Below are positions 8,219-16,390 of a stretch of DNA of 64,000 nt, one piece after another (position 1 is the first letter of the stretch; every line of letters starts with the position of its first letter). Below the pieces are notes generated by a model. It ran no database searches. It saw only the letters and a list, made by a program, of their open reading frames with translations, and was not told where the DNA came from. This DNA is from Saccharothrix deserti (lineage in GTDB: Bacteria; Actinomycetota; Actinomycetes; Mycobacteriales; Pseudonocardiaceae): assembly GCF_009769385.1 (NCBI RefSeq), contig NZ_VKAB01000039.1, positions 1 to 64,000 of the forward strand. The letters are read 5' to 3'. The translations under genes and the position numbers were made by a program.

Positions 8219-8398
8219 ATGAAGGACATGCTGTACCGCGTCGAAGAGGTGGCACGCGCCCTGCGAATCGGTCGGACGAAGGTGTTCGACCTGATCAGGG
8301 CAGGGGAGCTGACCTCGGTCAAGATCGGTGGTAGCCGGCGAATTCCGGCGACCTCGGTTCAGGAGTACCTGTCTCGCCTGATGCAGGAGGCCGCGTAA
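8219..8398 (+). CDS. xis: excisionase Xis (AICE 1)
   Basis: 59 aa MerR-like excisionase: YRVEEVARALRIGRTKVFDLIRAGEL, SVKIGGSRRIP, and a helix ending in EEYL-like VQEYLSRLM. It bends att DNA and steers the integrase towards excision. The ATG at 8219 was chosen because the longer frame overlaps rep and lacks a better binding site. Its stop overlaps the integrase start by one base (TAATG), so Xis and Int are made together. Confidence 0.85.
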   Translation: MKDMLYRVEEVARALRIGRTKVFDLIRAGELTSVKIGGSRRIPATSVQEYLSRLMQEAA

Positions 8399-9672
8399 TG
8401 GCTCGGGGGAAGCGGTCGAACGGCGAAGGGTCCGTCTACCAGCGCAAAGACGGTATGTGGATCGGTGCAGCCTACGTGCTCACCACCACCGGTCATCGGA
8501 AGCGGGTGACTGTTTCGGCAACCTCGGAAGAGGAGGCTTGGAAGAAGCTCCGGAAGAAGATCGCGGATTCCGACGCTGGCATTCCGGTTTCTGCGGACAA
8601 CTGGACGATTGAGGGCTACCTGAAGTACTGGCTGGACAACGTCGTCTCCACCAAGCGTCCGAGGACGGTGGAAGGCTATGGGGCCGTTGTGCGGCGGCAC
8701 CTGGTCCCCGGCCTGGGCGCGAAGAAGCTCCAGCGGCTTTCGGCGCAGGACGTGCGGACGTTCCTGACTCGGCTTCGGCACGACTGCCGGTGCTGCGCGG
8801 ACAAGATCGACGCCAAGCGGCCGAAGGATGCTCGGCGGTGCTGTGCCGTGGGGGAGTGCTGCGGTCAAGTGCTCTCCGATCGAACCGTTCAGCAGATCCA
8901 CGCGGTTCTGAGGAACGCCCTTCAACACGCGATGCGAGAGGAGGTCATCCCGCGCAACGTGGCCAAGCTGGTGCAGGTCAAGTCACCTCGGTACGACGTT
9001 CACCGGGGTCTCGACGCGGACCAGGCGCGGAAGCTCCTGAAGGAGGCAGAGAGCGACCGGCTAAAGGCGCTGTACGTGCTGGCGCTCTACCTCGGGATGC
9101 GCCGTGGTGAGCTGCTCGGCCTGCGGTGGACCGATATCGACTGGGACGGCTGGGATGAGCCGTGCGGGCCTCACGCGGACGAGTTCTGTGAAGAGTGCGC
9201 GGACCGGTATTTCCCGAGCTTGCAGGTCCGGCAGACCCTTCAGCGAGTCGGTACCAAGCTCGTGTTCGTCCCGCCGAAGACGGACCGATCGGAGCGATCC
9301 ACTCCGCTGCCGCCGCTCGTCGCGGAAGCGCTCATTGAGCACTGGGACCGCCAGGATGATGAGGCCGAAGCGGCGGACGCATGGGAGGACTCCGGGCTGG
9401 TCTTCACAACGCCGCAGGGCGGGCCGATCGATCCGACCTATCTTCGGGCGAGCTGGTACCCGCTGCGCAAGCGTGCGGGCCTCGACGGCGTGAGGTTCCA
9501 CGACCTGCGGCACTCGTGCGTGACGCTGCTGCTCCGGCTCGGCGTGCCGCCGCACATCGTCCGGGACATCGTCGGCCACTCGGCCATCGACGTGACAATG
9601 ACGATCTACGCCTCTGTCTCACTCCAGGACAAGCGGGAAGCGCTCAAGAAGCTCACGGCCGAACTGGGCTGA
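8398..9672 (+). CDS. int: tyrosine integrase (AICE 1)
   Basis: 424 aa. It has an N-terminal arm-binding part, a SAM-like core-binding domain (residues about 60-170) and a catalytic domain with box I LGMRRGELLGLRW (Arg), box II HDLRHSCVTLLLRLGV and GHSAIDVTMTIYASV (His and nucleophile Tyr). It catalyses site-specific recombination at the 3' end of tRNA-Ser(TGA). Two unusual cysteine-rich inserts are present (DCRCCADK...RRCCAVGECCG and CGPHADEFCEECADRY) and may bind metal. It is followed by a strong terminator and the att copy at 9747-9802. All catalytic residues are present. Confidence 0.92.
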   Translation: MARGKRSNGEGSVYQRKDGMWIGAAYVLTTTGHRKRVTVSATSEEEAWKKLRKKIADSDAGIPVSADNWTIEGYLKYWLDNVVSTKRPRTVEGYGAVVRRHLVPGLGAKKLQRLSAQDVRTFLTRLRHDCRCCADKIDAKRPKDARRCCAVGECCGQVLSDRTVQQIHAVLRNALQHAMREEVIPRNVAKLVQVKSPRYDVHRGLDADQARKLLKEAESDRLKALYVLALYLGMRRGELLGLRWTDIDWDGWDEPCGPHADEFCEECADRYFPSLQVRQTLQRVGTKLVFVPPKTDRSERSTPLPPLVAEALIEHWDRQDDEAEAADAWEDSGLVFTTPQGGPIDPTYLRASWYPLRKRAGLDGVRFHDLRHSCVTLLLRLGVPPHIVRDIVGHSAIDVTMTIYASVSLQDKREALKKLTAELG

Positions 9673-9700
9673 GGACGTTGCTACACCCGTTGCTACACGA

Positions 9701-9740
9701 AGGGGGTGCGGCCGGTCCCAAGAGACCGGCCGCACCCCCT
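9701..9740 (+). terminator. terminator after AICE 1 int
   Basis: A perfect 17-bp inverted repeat (9701-9717 with 9724-9740, loop of 6) lies about 30 bases after the int stop. It is followed by CTAACG, so the U-tract is weak, but the stem is very GC-rich. Confidence 0.75.
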
Positions 9741-9746
9741 CTAACG

Positions 9747-9802
9747 TGCGGAAGCGGAGGGATTTGAACCCCCGGACGGTTGCCCGTCTCCCGCTTTCAA
9801 GG
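9747..9802. repeat. att site: 56-bp copy of tRNA-Ser(TGA) 3' part
   Basis: The 56 bases are identical to 21386-21441, which covers the T-arm, variable arm, anticodon-stem 3' side and acceptor 3' strand of the intact tRNA-Ser(TGA). The copy stops within the anticodon loop side, and the 5' half of the tRNA is absent. It is the junction between AICE 1 and AICE 2 and marks the crossover region for both integrases. Confidence 0.95.
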
Positions 9803-9989
9803 TATTTGCATAGCCGTACGGGGTGGGTCGCCGCCGTCCCTGCCGCAGGCCAGGCCACCTGCCTGAACCTCGTTGAACGGTCCTGAACGACGGTTGAACC
9901 GGGGTGAATGAGACGGCGTTTGAGACTAGTTCGGTCCGTTGTGGACAGACGTAGAACTAAGTCGAGCACCGTTGGCTCGACCGCCCCCG

Positions 9990-10047
9990 ACGACGAAACC
10001 CCGCCGGCAGGGGCAAGTGACGATTGCGCCCCGGTCGCTTCCGTCAC
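9990..10047. repeat. two GTGACG/CGTCAC palindromic units
   Basis: Two units overlap in a shared GTGACG: 9990-10021 (inner stem CCCGCC/GGCAGG) and 10017-10047 (31 bp, inverse orientation of the 13602-13632 unit with few differences). They have outer GTGACG/CGTCAC arms, an A-rich internal mismatch and a GC inner stem. They are intergenic here, downstream of the phosphatase gene. Confidence 0.75.
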
Positions 10048-10082
10048 CGGTCCGGCGACGCCTGGACGCGCTACAGCCGTCG

Positions 10083-10841
10083 CTACGGTGCAAGCTCCAC
10101 AAGTACGGCAGTCGCATCGTCGTGGTGCTTGCGTTTCCGACCATCGTTCGCCGTGGCCCCGTCCGCTTCGACCTTTCTCGTTCGTGCAACCAGGCTCGCA
10201 GGTCCTTCATCGGACAGGATGCGAAACAGTTCTTCCCACGACATCAACTGGAATGCATCTACAAGGCGGCTTGCGCCATCGGTTAGCAACGCTGCGGCAT
10301 CGACGCCTTCCGCCGGAACAGTGCCACGGACAGCCTGGTAAGCAGCATCGGGCATAGTGCTAGCAACGTAGTACCCCTCTGGAGTGTTCTGCACTGCCAT
10401 CACAGCTTCATACGAGTAGTCGTTAAGGTTCGCCATCCGCTCATCCAAGATGGGTTCGACTTTTCCCGCACGGTTGACCAGCAGCGGCGAATCCCCAAGA
10501 ACGAGGTAGTCGAGAAAATCATCTCGACAGCGCAATATCGTGACCGTTGAGGAAGGACTGTCCGGGTTGCTCAAGTCGCACGTCTTCTCATGCGCCGCGC
10601 AAGTGCGTGCGATTGACTCAGCCAAAGCGTCGGCCAGTGCAACATCCGGCGCAATGGTCAGCAGGTGAGCCAGATTTCCGGCAAGTCGATGGACCACCCA
10701 AGGAACGTCATGGATACAGCCGTTCTCTGCTGGTTTTAGCGCCGTTGCCCCGTCCAGTACGACGGCCCATTCCAAGCCAAGTGCGGCATAGTCATCGTTT
10801 GCCCGACCAGGCGTAGCCTGGCTTTCCATCACGGCTCGCAT
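10083..10841 (-). CDS. PP2C-family protein phosphatase-like
   Basis: 252 aa. PP2C signatures include NDDYAALGLEWAVVLDGAT near residues 15-33 (metal-binding Asp and DG), LVLGDSPLLV, LLTDGASRLVDAF near residue 185 and the C-terminal DDATAVLVEL. This is the metal-dependent Ser/Thr phosphatase fold, soluble, without a receptor domain. It lies 8 bases downstream of the GntR gene on the same strand, so it is probably co-expressed. In AICEs such GntR-phosphatase pairs are accessory regulators; whether it dephosphorylates a host kinase target or the regulator is unknown. The DNA is A+T-richer than the transfer genes. Confidence 0.8.
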   Translation of the reverse strand: MRAVMESQATPGRANDDYAALGLEWAVVLDGATALKPAENGCIHDVPWVVHRLAGNLAHLLTIAPDVALADALAESIARTCAAHEKTCDLSNPDSPSSTVTILRCRDDFLDYLVLGDSPLLVNRAGKVEPILDERMANLNDYSYEAVMAVQNTPEGYYVASTMPDAAYQAVRGTVPAEGVDAAALLTDGASRLVDAFQLMSWEELFRILSDEGPASLVARTRKVEADGATANDGRKRKHHDDATAVLVELAP

Positions 10842-10849
10842 CTAGATCC

Positions 10850-11623
10850 TTAGTCCGGAATGGGAAAGCGGTAACGAAATGCAGCAGTGTCACCAGCGAT
10901 TACGGAAACCATAACCTCCACTGCGCGGCCAGTATCGTCGTAAACCGTCCTCACGAGCTCAAGCACCGGGGTACCCGGCGGAAGCTGTAGTGAAACGGAC
11001 TCAGGACCCGTAGGCATCCTGGTCGAAAGCTCTTCCTCCACCTCGGCCAGTCGATAGCCATTCTCTTCGAGCCGGGCGAATCCACCACCAGGGCCCGTGT
11101 CAGGTTCCATAATCGCTGTACCACGGACGACATCCAGTTCGTAGTAGCTGTCGGCGAGCTGGTTAGGTCGACCGTCAACGGCAGTGGTTCTACGTCGAGC
11201 CCATACCGGCGTTCCGACCTCAATCCCCAAGCGATCGGCAACCAACTTGGATGCAGGAACCTCTTCGAGTGCTCGGATTTCTTGACTCGCGGTACCGTAA
11301 ATTGAATCCCTGGGCGTAGCGACAAGTACCGTCTTGCCGGACTCCCAAAGACTGCGCGAGTAGCGCTCAATTCCCTGCAATTGCGTGACTGGGCGAGAAC
11401 GAACAAACGTTCCACTGCCCTGCATCGTCACGATGAGACCTTGCTGTTTTAGCAGGTCAATTGCCTTGCGTACCACCGCAAGTGAGCAGCCATGTGCCGC
11501 TGCAAGGTCATCGAACGAGGGCAACTTGTGGCCTGGGGGCCACTCGCCACTTTCGATCTTGAGGCGGACATCGTCCGCAACCTGCACTTGGAGCGGACGT
11601 GCATCCGTGAATCCGCTGGTCAT
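10850..11623 (-). CDS. GntR/UTRA family regulator of AICE 2
   Basis: 257 aa from the ATG at 11621-11623; the ORF could extend 28 codons upstream but that part covers the operator region. The N-terminal winged helix is LQVQVADDVRLKIESGEWPPGHKLPSFDDLAAAHGCSLAVVRKAIDLLKQQGLIVTMQGSGTFV. The C-terminal UTRA ligand domain ends in GTPVLELVRTVYDDTGRAVEVMVSVIAGDTAAFRYRF. It is divergent from the transfer operon starting at 11740. Two copies of TCTGCATACAGA lie between them and are the likely operators, so it probably represses both directions until a ligand is sensed. Confidence 0.85.
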   Translation of the reverse strand: MTSGFTDARPLQVQVADDVRLKIESGEWPPGHKLPSFDDLAAAHGCSLAVVRKAIDLLKQQGLIVTMQGSGTFVRSRPVTQLQGIERYSRSLWESGKTVLVATPRDSIYGTASQEIRALEEVPASKLVADRLGIEVGTPVWARRRTTAVDGRPNQLADSYYELDVVRGTAIMEPDTGPGGGFARLEENGYRLAEVEEELSTRMPTGPESVSLQLPPGTPVLELVRTVYDDTGRAVEVMVSVIAGDTAAFRYRFPIPD

Positions 11624-11641
11624 GACACCAGTGTAGGGCAG

Positions 11642-11696
11642 TCTGCATACAGAGTCTTGACACCCAAGTCCGCCACTCCTAATGTCTGCATACAGA
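11642..11696. promoter_or_regulatory. two TCTGCATACAGA operators
   Basis: The identical 12-bp near-palindrome (dyad TCTG-N4-CAGA) occurs at 11642-11653 and 11685-11696, centre spacing 43 bp. It lies in the gap between the divergent GntR gene and the transfer operon. The second copy is part of a longer dyad reading GTCTG...CAGAC. The shape and position match GntR operators. Confidence 0.7.
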
Positions 11697-11739
11697 CCGG
11701 CAGACATGCGAGGTTGCCTCGCCAGACGGATGGAGTCAG

Positions 11740-11988
11740 ATGGTGGAAGCCACAGACGGATCGACGCAGTTCAGCCCAGACGGGCTGACCGAAGCCGTGA
11801 TCGACGCGTTGATCGTGGCCGTGGACGAGGAGTTGGCGGAGATGCCCGCGCCGACGTCCCGGCTGCTGGACGGTGCGGCCCGGAAGCGGTGGGACCGCCG
11901 TTACGTGGACCGCACGTTGTCCGGCGCGGTGCGAGTGCTGGCCGCGCGGGACGCGATGCCCGTTCCGACCGGGACGGAGGCCGCGTGA
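11740..11988 (+). CDS. hypothetical protein, first gene of AICE 2 operon
   Basis: 82 aa. Helical and acidic N-terminus (LTEAVIDALIVAVDEELAEMP), then WDRRYVDRTLSGAVRVLAARDAM and a short tail ending EAA. No family recognised. It directly follows the operator region and overlaps the next gene by one base (GTGATG). The same tail pattern (VPTG-EAA) recurs in the next gene, so the two may share a recent duplicated end. Confidence 0.65.
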   Translation: MVEATDGSTQFSPDGLTEAVIDALIVAVDEELAEMPAPTSRLLDGAARKRWDRRYVDRTLSGAVRVLAARDAMPVPTGTEAA

Positions 11989-12188
11989 TGGCAGTGACTC
12001 AGAACGACCTGGGTGGTCAGTCGCACCGGTTCATGACGGTGTCCGTTCCGTCCGGGCGGCTGGTCGTGGACTTTGCGGCGTTGACCGACCTGGTGCGGGA
12101 GATCGTGCAGCGCGAGGTGGGGACGGCGCTGGCCGACCGGGAGCGTCGGAACGGCGTCATCGTGCCGACCGGATCGGAAGCCGCGTGA
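11988..12188 (+). CDS. hypothetical protein
   Basis: 66 aa from the ATG at 11988 that overlaps the preceding stop. One short strand/helix unit (FMTVSVPSGRLVVDFAALTDLVREIVQREVGTAL) followed by a basic tail that ends VPTGSEAA. It overlaps the next start by one base. The tight packing supports that it is translated. No function can be given. Confidence 0.6.
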   Translation: MAVTQNDLGGQSHRFMTVSVPSGRLVVDFAALTDLVREIVQREVGTALADRERRNGVIVPTGSEAA

Positions 12189-12622
12189 TGGCGGGCAAGC
12201 GGTTCCCGTGGGTGCTGACGCAGTCGGTGCCGTGGGCCGAGGGCGCGCAGTACACGCGGGGCACGCACGACGGGTTGCCGCTGCTGTCCTACGGCTGTGC
12301 CCCTCGGGACAAGCTCGCGACGTTCCGGCAGTTGCGCGCGATGGGCTTACGACCCAACGGTCAGGACCCGGTGGCGGTGCTGTACGTGCGGCACAACGCA
12401 TCGAAGAAGACGGTGTTCGCGTCGCTGTACCTGATCGCCAAGGCCGCGCCGGTCCGGCCGATGACCCCGGCGAAGTGGACCGCGCTGGCCAAGGCCAACC
12501 TCGCGCGCCGCATCTGCCGCATCTGCGGCAAGGACCCGCTGTACCCGCTGCCGACCAGCACCCGGTTGTGCTGGCCCTGCTTCGAAGCAGAGGGCGGCCT
12601 GGAAGACCTGGAGGCGGCGTGA
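12188..12622 (+). CDS. RRQRL-type zinc-binding protein
   Basis: 144 aa. It matches the actinomycete element family named after an RRQRL motif: LSYGCAPRDKLATFRQLRAMGLRPNGQDPVAVLYV, then AKAAPVRPMTPAKWTALAKANLARRICRICGKDPLYPLP and a second CxxC pair (CWPCF). The two CxxC pairs form a zinc ribbon. Here the name motif reads F-R-Q-L-R-A instead of RRQRL. These proteins are common in AICE transfer operons; the function is unknown and DNA binding is likely. The start ATG overlaps the previous stop. Confidence 0.8.
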   Translation: MAGKRFPWVLTQSVPWAEGAQYTRGTHDGLPLLSYGCAPRDKLATFRQLRAMGLRPNGQDPVAVLYVRHNASKKTVFASLYLIAKAAPVRPMTPAKWTALAKANLARRICRICGKDPLYPLPTSTRLCWPCFEAEGGLEDLEAA

Positions 12623-12735
12623 CGAGCCTCCGAACCGCGTTTCTGAACACCTCGGACCGGCGGCCGACTCCGGCCAAGAAGACACCGCCGGTCCTGGTCT
12701 CCAACACCCACGAGAGCAGGCAGGAGAGCACCAGC

Positions 12736-12900
12736 ATGGCCGACAAGGCGCTGCAGCACCAGCCGACCACCCGCCGATGGGACGGCGCACCGGAAACCCC
12801 GGCGGACACCCGGTTCTACGACCCGCGAGAGACCGGCTACCGAGGGCCGATCGACCAGGACGGCTACGCCGCCCGCAGCGACGAGGGGGCCGGACGGTGA
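12736..12900 (+). CDS. small hypothetical protein
   Basis: 54 aa from the ATG at 12736, preceded by AGGAGAG at good distance. A GTG at 12619 overlapping the previous stop would give 93 aa in the same frame and cannot be excluded. The sequence (RRWDGAPETPADTRFYDPRETGYRGPIDQDGY) is hydrophilic and probably unstructured. The stop overlaps the next gene by 4 bases (GTGA). Confidence 0.5.
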   Translation: MADKALQHQPTTRRWDGAPETPADTRFYDPRETGYRGPIDQDGYAARSDEGAGR

Positions 12901-13220
12901 ACGTCATCGACAGGATCGGGCCGTGGCTGCCGGTCGCGCTCATGATCGGCGCGGTGCTCGTCGTGGCCGTGGCGCGCGCTACGGCCAAGGCGGTGCGCAA
13001 GACCCGTCAGGTGTCCCGGATGGGCGGCAACACCCTGCGGACGCTGGTGGCCACCGTGGTGATCGGCGGCGGGCAGTGGCTGATCGTCGCGAACACCACC
13101 GACGCGCGGGTGACCGCGCTCGCGCTGGCCGTGCCCGCGTTCGTCACCGCTGTGGTGATCGTGCGGGCTCTCACCGTCACCACCACCGAGCATGCCCGGA
13201 CCGAAGGGGGCAAGCGATGA
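12897..13220 (+). CDS. small membrane protein (Spd-like)
   Basis: 107 aa, GTG start. Three hydrophobic segments are visible: WLPVALMIGAVLVVAVARA, LRTLVATVVIGGGQWLIV and VTALALAVPAFVTAVVIVRAL. A basic loop (KAVRKTRQVSRM) follows the first. Small membrane proteins of this kind next to tra genes are the spread (spd) proteins of actinomycete plasmids, which help DNA move within the mycelium. The assignment rests on context and topology, not on a motif. Confidence 0.65.
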   Translation: MNVIDRIGPWLPVALMIGAVLVVAVARATAKAVRKTRQVSRMGGNTLRTLVATVVIGGGQWLIVANTTDARVTALALAVPAFVTAVVIVRALTVTTTEHARTEGGKR

Positions 13221-14143
13221 CCAGCGCGTACCCGATCACGTTGGACCAGCTCACCCAGCAGGTCAAGGACCTGGCGGTCGAGTTGGGCGAGATCCCCTCC
13301 CGCAACCGGGTCATGCGCGAGTGCCGGGTGGGTGCCGAGAAGGCCAAGGCGGTACTCGCCGCGCTGAACGACGAGGGGTTCACCCTCACCCCGGTCACGC
13401 CGGACCCGGTCGAGGTTGAGGCCGCTTCTCGGCACCTGCACTCGGTCCCGGCGACCGATGCCGCCGAGTCCGTGCCGTCCGCCGTGCCGGTCGAGGACGT
13501 CGACCCCGTGGTGGACAAGGTCGAGGTCGTGCCGGTCGTGGACCCGGTCCCGTCCCCGGTCACCGAGTCTCCCGACACGGGAGACGAAAGCCCCGCGGGC
13601 GGTGACGGAAGCGACCGGGGCGCAAGCGTCACGCGGGACGAAACCCCGCCGGCGGGGAACCGTCACGAGTCCGCCGAGTCCGCCGAGTCGGCTGCCAAGG
13701 TGAAGCGGCCCCGGTCGTGGCCGCTGCTGTTGCTGGCGGCGGGTGCGTTCGTGGCCATCTGGGGTGGCTGGGTGGGGTTGGGTGAGCTGACCGGGTTCGG
13801 GCCGATCCGGCTGTTGCCCGGTATCGCGGACTCGTTCGTCATCAACTCCGCGATCACGCTGCCGATCGGTGTGGAGGCCTACGCCGCGTACGCGTTGCGG
13901 GTGTGGCTGTCCGGCGGCACCCGGTCCGAGAAGGCCCGCCGGTTCGCCCGCGCGTCCGCGATCGGGTCGTTGGTGCTGGGTGCGGCCGGTCAGGTGGCCT
14001 ACCACCTCATGGTCGCGGCAGGGATCACCGTCGCGCCGTGGTGGATCACGACGTTCGTGTCCTGCCTGCCCGTGGTCGTTCTCGGCTGCGGTGCGGCGTT
14101 GACCCACCTGCTTCACGACGACGGGACGGAGGAGCGGCGATGA
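13217..14143 (+). CDS. Spd-like membrane protein with N-terminal HTH-like domain
   Basis: 308 aa. Residues 1-60 (ITLDQLTQQVKDLAVELGEIPSRNRVMRECRVGAEKAKAVLAAL) resemble a small DNA-binding helix set found in actinomycete tra-linked membrane proteins. Residues 60-165 are a Pro/Asp/Ser/Val-rich linker that contains three palindromic repeat units translated in frame (SPAGGDGSDRGASV, ETPPAGNR). The C-terminal half has about four membrane helices (WPLLLLAAGAFVAIWGGWVGL, ... ITTFVSCLPVVVLGCGAAL). Same architecture idea as the DUF2637 protein in element 3. It overlaps the translocase gene by 4 bases and probably acts with it. Confidence 0.7.
   Translation: MTSAYPITLDQLTQQVKDLAVELGEIPSRNRVMRECRVGAEKAKAVLAALNDEGFTLTPVTPDPVEVEAASRHLHSVPATDAAESVPSAVPVEDVDPVVDKVEVVPVVDPVPSPVTESPDTGDESPAGGDGSDRGASVTRDETPPAGNRHESAESAESAAKVKRPRSWPLLLLAAGAFVAIWGGWVGLGELTGFGPIRLLPGIADSFVINSAITLPIGVEAYAAYALRVWLSGGTRSEKARRFARASAIGSLVLGAAGQVAYHLMVAAGITVAPWWITTFVSCLPVVVLGCGAALTHLLHDDGTEERR
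13581..13666 (+). repeat. three GTGACG/CGTCAC palindromic units inside coding sequence
   Basis: Units at 13581-13607 (degenerate), 13602-13632 (31 bp, GTGACG-GAAG-inner-CAAG-CGTCAC) and 13635-13666 (32 bp, inner stem CCCGCCGGCGGG). They lie in the linker of the Spd-like membrane protein and keep its frame open. The 13602 unit is nearly the reverse complement of 10017-10047. Confidence 0.8.
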
Positions 14144-16314
14144 GCACCGCACTGGACACGCCCGGTTCCGACGACTTCGACAACGTGGTGCACCTGCACT
14201 CCGGCACCGAGGTCGAGCGCAAGGTGTTCGAGGGCGAGTTGGTCTCGCCCGAGGACAGCGCGGCACTGGACCGGCGCTTGATCGCGGACCGGGTCCGTAG
14301 CACGGGTGGCCAGGTGATTCGCGTCCTGCGGGAGTCGGAGACGAGTCAGCGGGTCCGGTCGGTGGTGGCCTACCGGGTCCGCAAGTCCCCACGGGACACG
14401 GTGCGCCTGTCCTGGTTCCTGGTCCGTGGGTTGGGCCGGTGGACGGCCAAGGCGTGGAACTGGTTCACCTACGCCGACCTGCGGGCCGACGCCCGCGCGG
14501 CCAAGCTCACCGGCGACAAGGAGGCGCGGCGGGCGGCGCAGGAGATGATCCGGGCCGACGCCGCCGTCCGCTGGTCGAAGGCCGCGTCCGGGTTGCGGGT
14601 GGTCGCGGTGGCGGGTGCGCCGGTCGGTGTGACGGGTGTGGCGTTGGCGGTGGCCGACTCGCTGGTGGAGCGGCACCAGATGCCCGAGTGGCTGGCCACC
14701 ACCTACGACGTGTTGGACGTGACCGGGTCGGTGCTGTCCTGGCTGGTCGTCCTGGTGCCGGTCGGCATCGTGGCGGCGGCGGTGTGGGAAGGTCGGGACA
14801 AGACGCCCGGTGCCGGGTTCCTCGTGCGCCCCGACCGCGACGACGCCGACTCGTGGATCGATGAGCGGATGATCTCCACCGCGTTGGCGCACCTGGGTAT
14901 CGCGCCGCTGAACCAGTTCTTCAAGAACGGCGGGCAGTTGGTGTACTCGGTTCCGGCCCGTGTGGACGGTGACGGCACCTATGCGCAGATCAGGTTGCCG
15001 ATGGGTGTCACGGCGGACATGGTTGCCGCGCAACGCAAGAAGCTCGCCGGGAACCTGGGTCGTGCGGCGTTGGAGACGTGGCCGACCGAGGGCGACGAGT
15101 CCGGCGTGCTGGACCTGTGGGTGGCCGACAAGGGCAAGCTCGGTGGCGGTGCGGGCGAATGGCCGCTGATGCACGACGGTGCGGTGGACGTGTTCGACGG
15201 CGTCCCGTTCGGACTGACGCAGCGGGGCGCGGTCATCAACGCCATGCTGTTCGAGTCCAACTGGCTCATCGGCGGCCGTCCCGGTCAGGGCAAGTCCGCC
15301 GCCATGCGCACCCTGCTGCTCGGCGCGTCGCTGGACCCCACCGTGGAGCTGTGGACGTTCGTCATGGGCGAGTCGCCCGACTTCGAGCCGTTCCGGCCGC
15401 GCCTGGCCCGCTACGCGATGGGCATGGACGACTCGGTGGCCGAAGCCGCGTTGCAAGCGTTGCGGGATCTGCTGGTCGAGATGGAGCGGCGCGGCAAGGT
15501 GCTCGGTGAGCAGCCGGGCCGTCCGCCCAAGACCAGCCGGAAGCTGGCCGACAAGCCGGGACTCGGGTTGCACCTGCTGGTGTGCTCGATCGACGAGTGC
15601 CACGAGTTGTTCATGCACCCGAAGTACGGCAAGGAGGCCGCCGAACTGGCCGTGCGGTTGATCAAGCGGGGCCGCAAGTACGGCATCGTCCTGGTGCTGG
15701 CCACGCAGTCCCCGACCAAGGACAGCATCCCGCGCGAGGTCACCCGCAACGTCTCCACCGGAGTGGCGTTCGCCGTGTCCGATCACGTCGCCAACGACGG
15801 CCTGCTCGGTGCGGGCAAGTACAAGGCGGGCATCCGCGCCACCGACCTGCGGATGAAGACCGACCGGGGCACCTGCGTCGCGGTCGGGATCACGGACAAC
15901 GTGTTCGAGCTGGTCCGCACCTTCTACGTGCCGTTCGAGGACGGCGCGGACATGGTGTCCCCGGTCATCGACCGCGCCATGGCGCTCATGGCCGAGGCGG
16001 GCCGCACGGTCACGCCCGTGGTCGAGGTCGAGGCCCCGCCGGTCGTCGTCGACCACCTGGCCGACATCGACAAGGCCATGCGCGGCGACAAGCGGGTGCG
16101 GACGCAGACCGTGTTGGCGCGGCTGGTCGAGCACGACCCCGGCACCTACGAGGGCTGGTCGTTCTCCGACCTGCGGGCCGCGCTCACCGACCACGGCATC
16201 CCCGTCGTGAAGTCCGAGGGCGTCATGGTCGTACGGGCCGACGACGTCACCAAGGCCATCACAGAACGTGACACGCTGGCCGACGAGGACGACGACACCG
16301 AGGACGGCGCGTAG
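14140..16314 (+). CDS. FtsK/SpoIIIE-type DNA translocase, TraB-like (AICE 2)
   Basis: 724 aa from the ATG overlapping the previous stop. The N-terminal 140 residues are cytoplasmic. Two hydrophobic segments follow (LRVVAVAGAPVGVTGVALAVADSL and VLSWLVVLVPVGIVAAAVW). The motor has Walker A GGRPGQGKSAAMRT near residue 385 and Walker B LHLLVCSIDECHELF, then VLVLATQSPTKDSIPREVTRNVSTGVAFAV, typical of the FtsK fold. The C-terminal roughly 90 residues (YEGWSFSDLRAALTDHGI) look like a winged-helix gamma-type DNA reader. It pumps the element's double-stranded DNA during mating. It is much larger than the AICE 1 translocase and clearly not a recent copy of it. Confidence 0.9.
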   Translation: MSTALDTPGSDDFDNVVHLHSGTEVERKVFEGELVSPEDSAALDRRLIADRVRSTGGQVIRVLRESETSQRVRSVVAYRVRKSPRDTVRLSWFLVRGLGRWTAKAWNWFTYADLRADARAAKLTGDKEARRAAQEMIRADAAVRWSKAASGLRVVAVAGAPVGVTGVALAVADSLVERHQMPEWLATTYDVLDVTGSVLSWLVVLVPVGIVAAAVWEGRDKTPGAGFLVRPDRDDADSWIDERMISTALAHLGIAPLNQFFKNGGQLVYSVPARVDGDGTYAQIRLPMGVTADMVAAQRKKLAGNLGRAALETWPTEGDESGVLDLWVADKGKLGGGAGEWPLMHDGAVDVFDGVPFGLTQRGAVINAMLFESNWLIGGRPGQGKSAAMRTLLLGASLDPTVELWTFVMGESPDFEPFRPRLARYAMGMDDSVAEAALQALRDLLVEMERRGKVLGEQPGRPPKTSRKLADKPGLGLHLLVCSIDECHELFMHPKYGKEAAELAVRLIKRGRKYGIVLVLATQSPTKDSIPREVTRNVSTGVAFAVSDHVANDGLLGAGKYKAGIRATDLRMKTDRGTCVAVGITDNVFELVRTFYVPFEDGADMVSPVIDRAMALMAEAGRTVTPVVEVEAPPVVVDHLADIDKAMRGDKRVRTQTVLARLVEHDPGTYEGWSFSDLRAALTDHGIPVVKSEGVMVVRADDVTKAITERDTLADEDDDTEDGA

Positions 16315-16317
16315 CAC

Positions 16318-16390
16318 GGGGAGCGGGTCAGGGAGTCGGCGCGATCCCGGGGAGTTCTCCCCGTCGACTCCCTGACCCCGGCTCCCCGAC
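16318..16390 (+). terminator. large compound hairpin after the translocase gene
   Basis: A long inverted repeat (GGGGAGC-GGGTCAGGGAGTCG against its complement ending near 16387) starts a few bases after the translocase stop. It encloses a second perfect hairpin (CGGGGAGTTCTCCCCG at about 16355-16370). A third GTCAGGGAGTCG copy stands alone near 16411. It may be a terminator separating tra from rep, or part of an origin or transfer locus. The rest of the gap up to 16578 has no gene. Confidence 0.6.

Larger units (their letters stand above)
1..9746. mobile_element. AICE 1 (partial, left end outside window), tRNA-Ser integrated
   Basis: This region has the full right-hand module set of an actinomycete integrative and conjugative element. 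It contains regulators, a Pra-like activator, an FtsK/TraB translocase, a RepSA-like initiator, Xis and Int, followed by a 56-bp att copy at 9747-9802 that matches the 3' part of tRNA-Ser(TGA) at 21388-21472. No further att copy is visible in bases 1-425, so the left boundary must lie outside the window. The order xis, int, att is the usual AICE order. Because the intact tRNA lies beyond AICE 2, this element is the distal member of a tandem pair. Confidence 0.85.

Noticed and set aside
6535-8322. 595-aa open frame on the minus strand opposite the Rep gene
   Set aside because: Shadow frame; the plus strand carries the HUH and Tyr motifs.
9619-10047. 142-aa minus-strand frame across the att site and palindromic repeats
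   Set aside because: Consists of int 3' end antisense, tRNA fragment and repeat units; no gene-like start or family.
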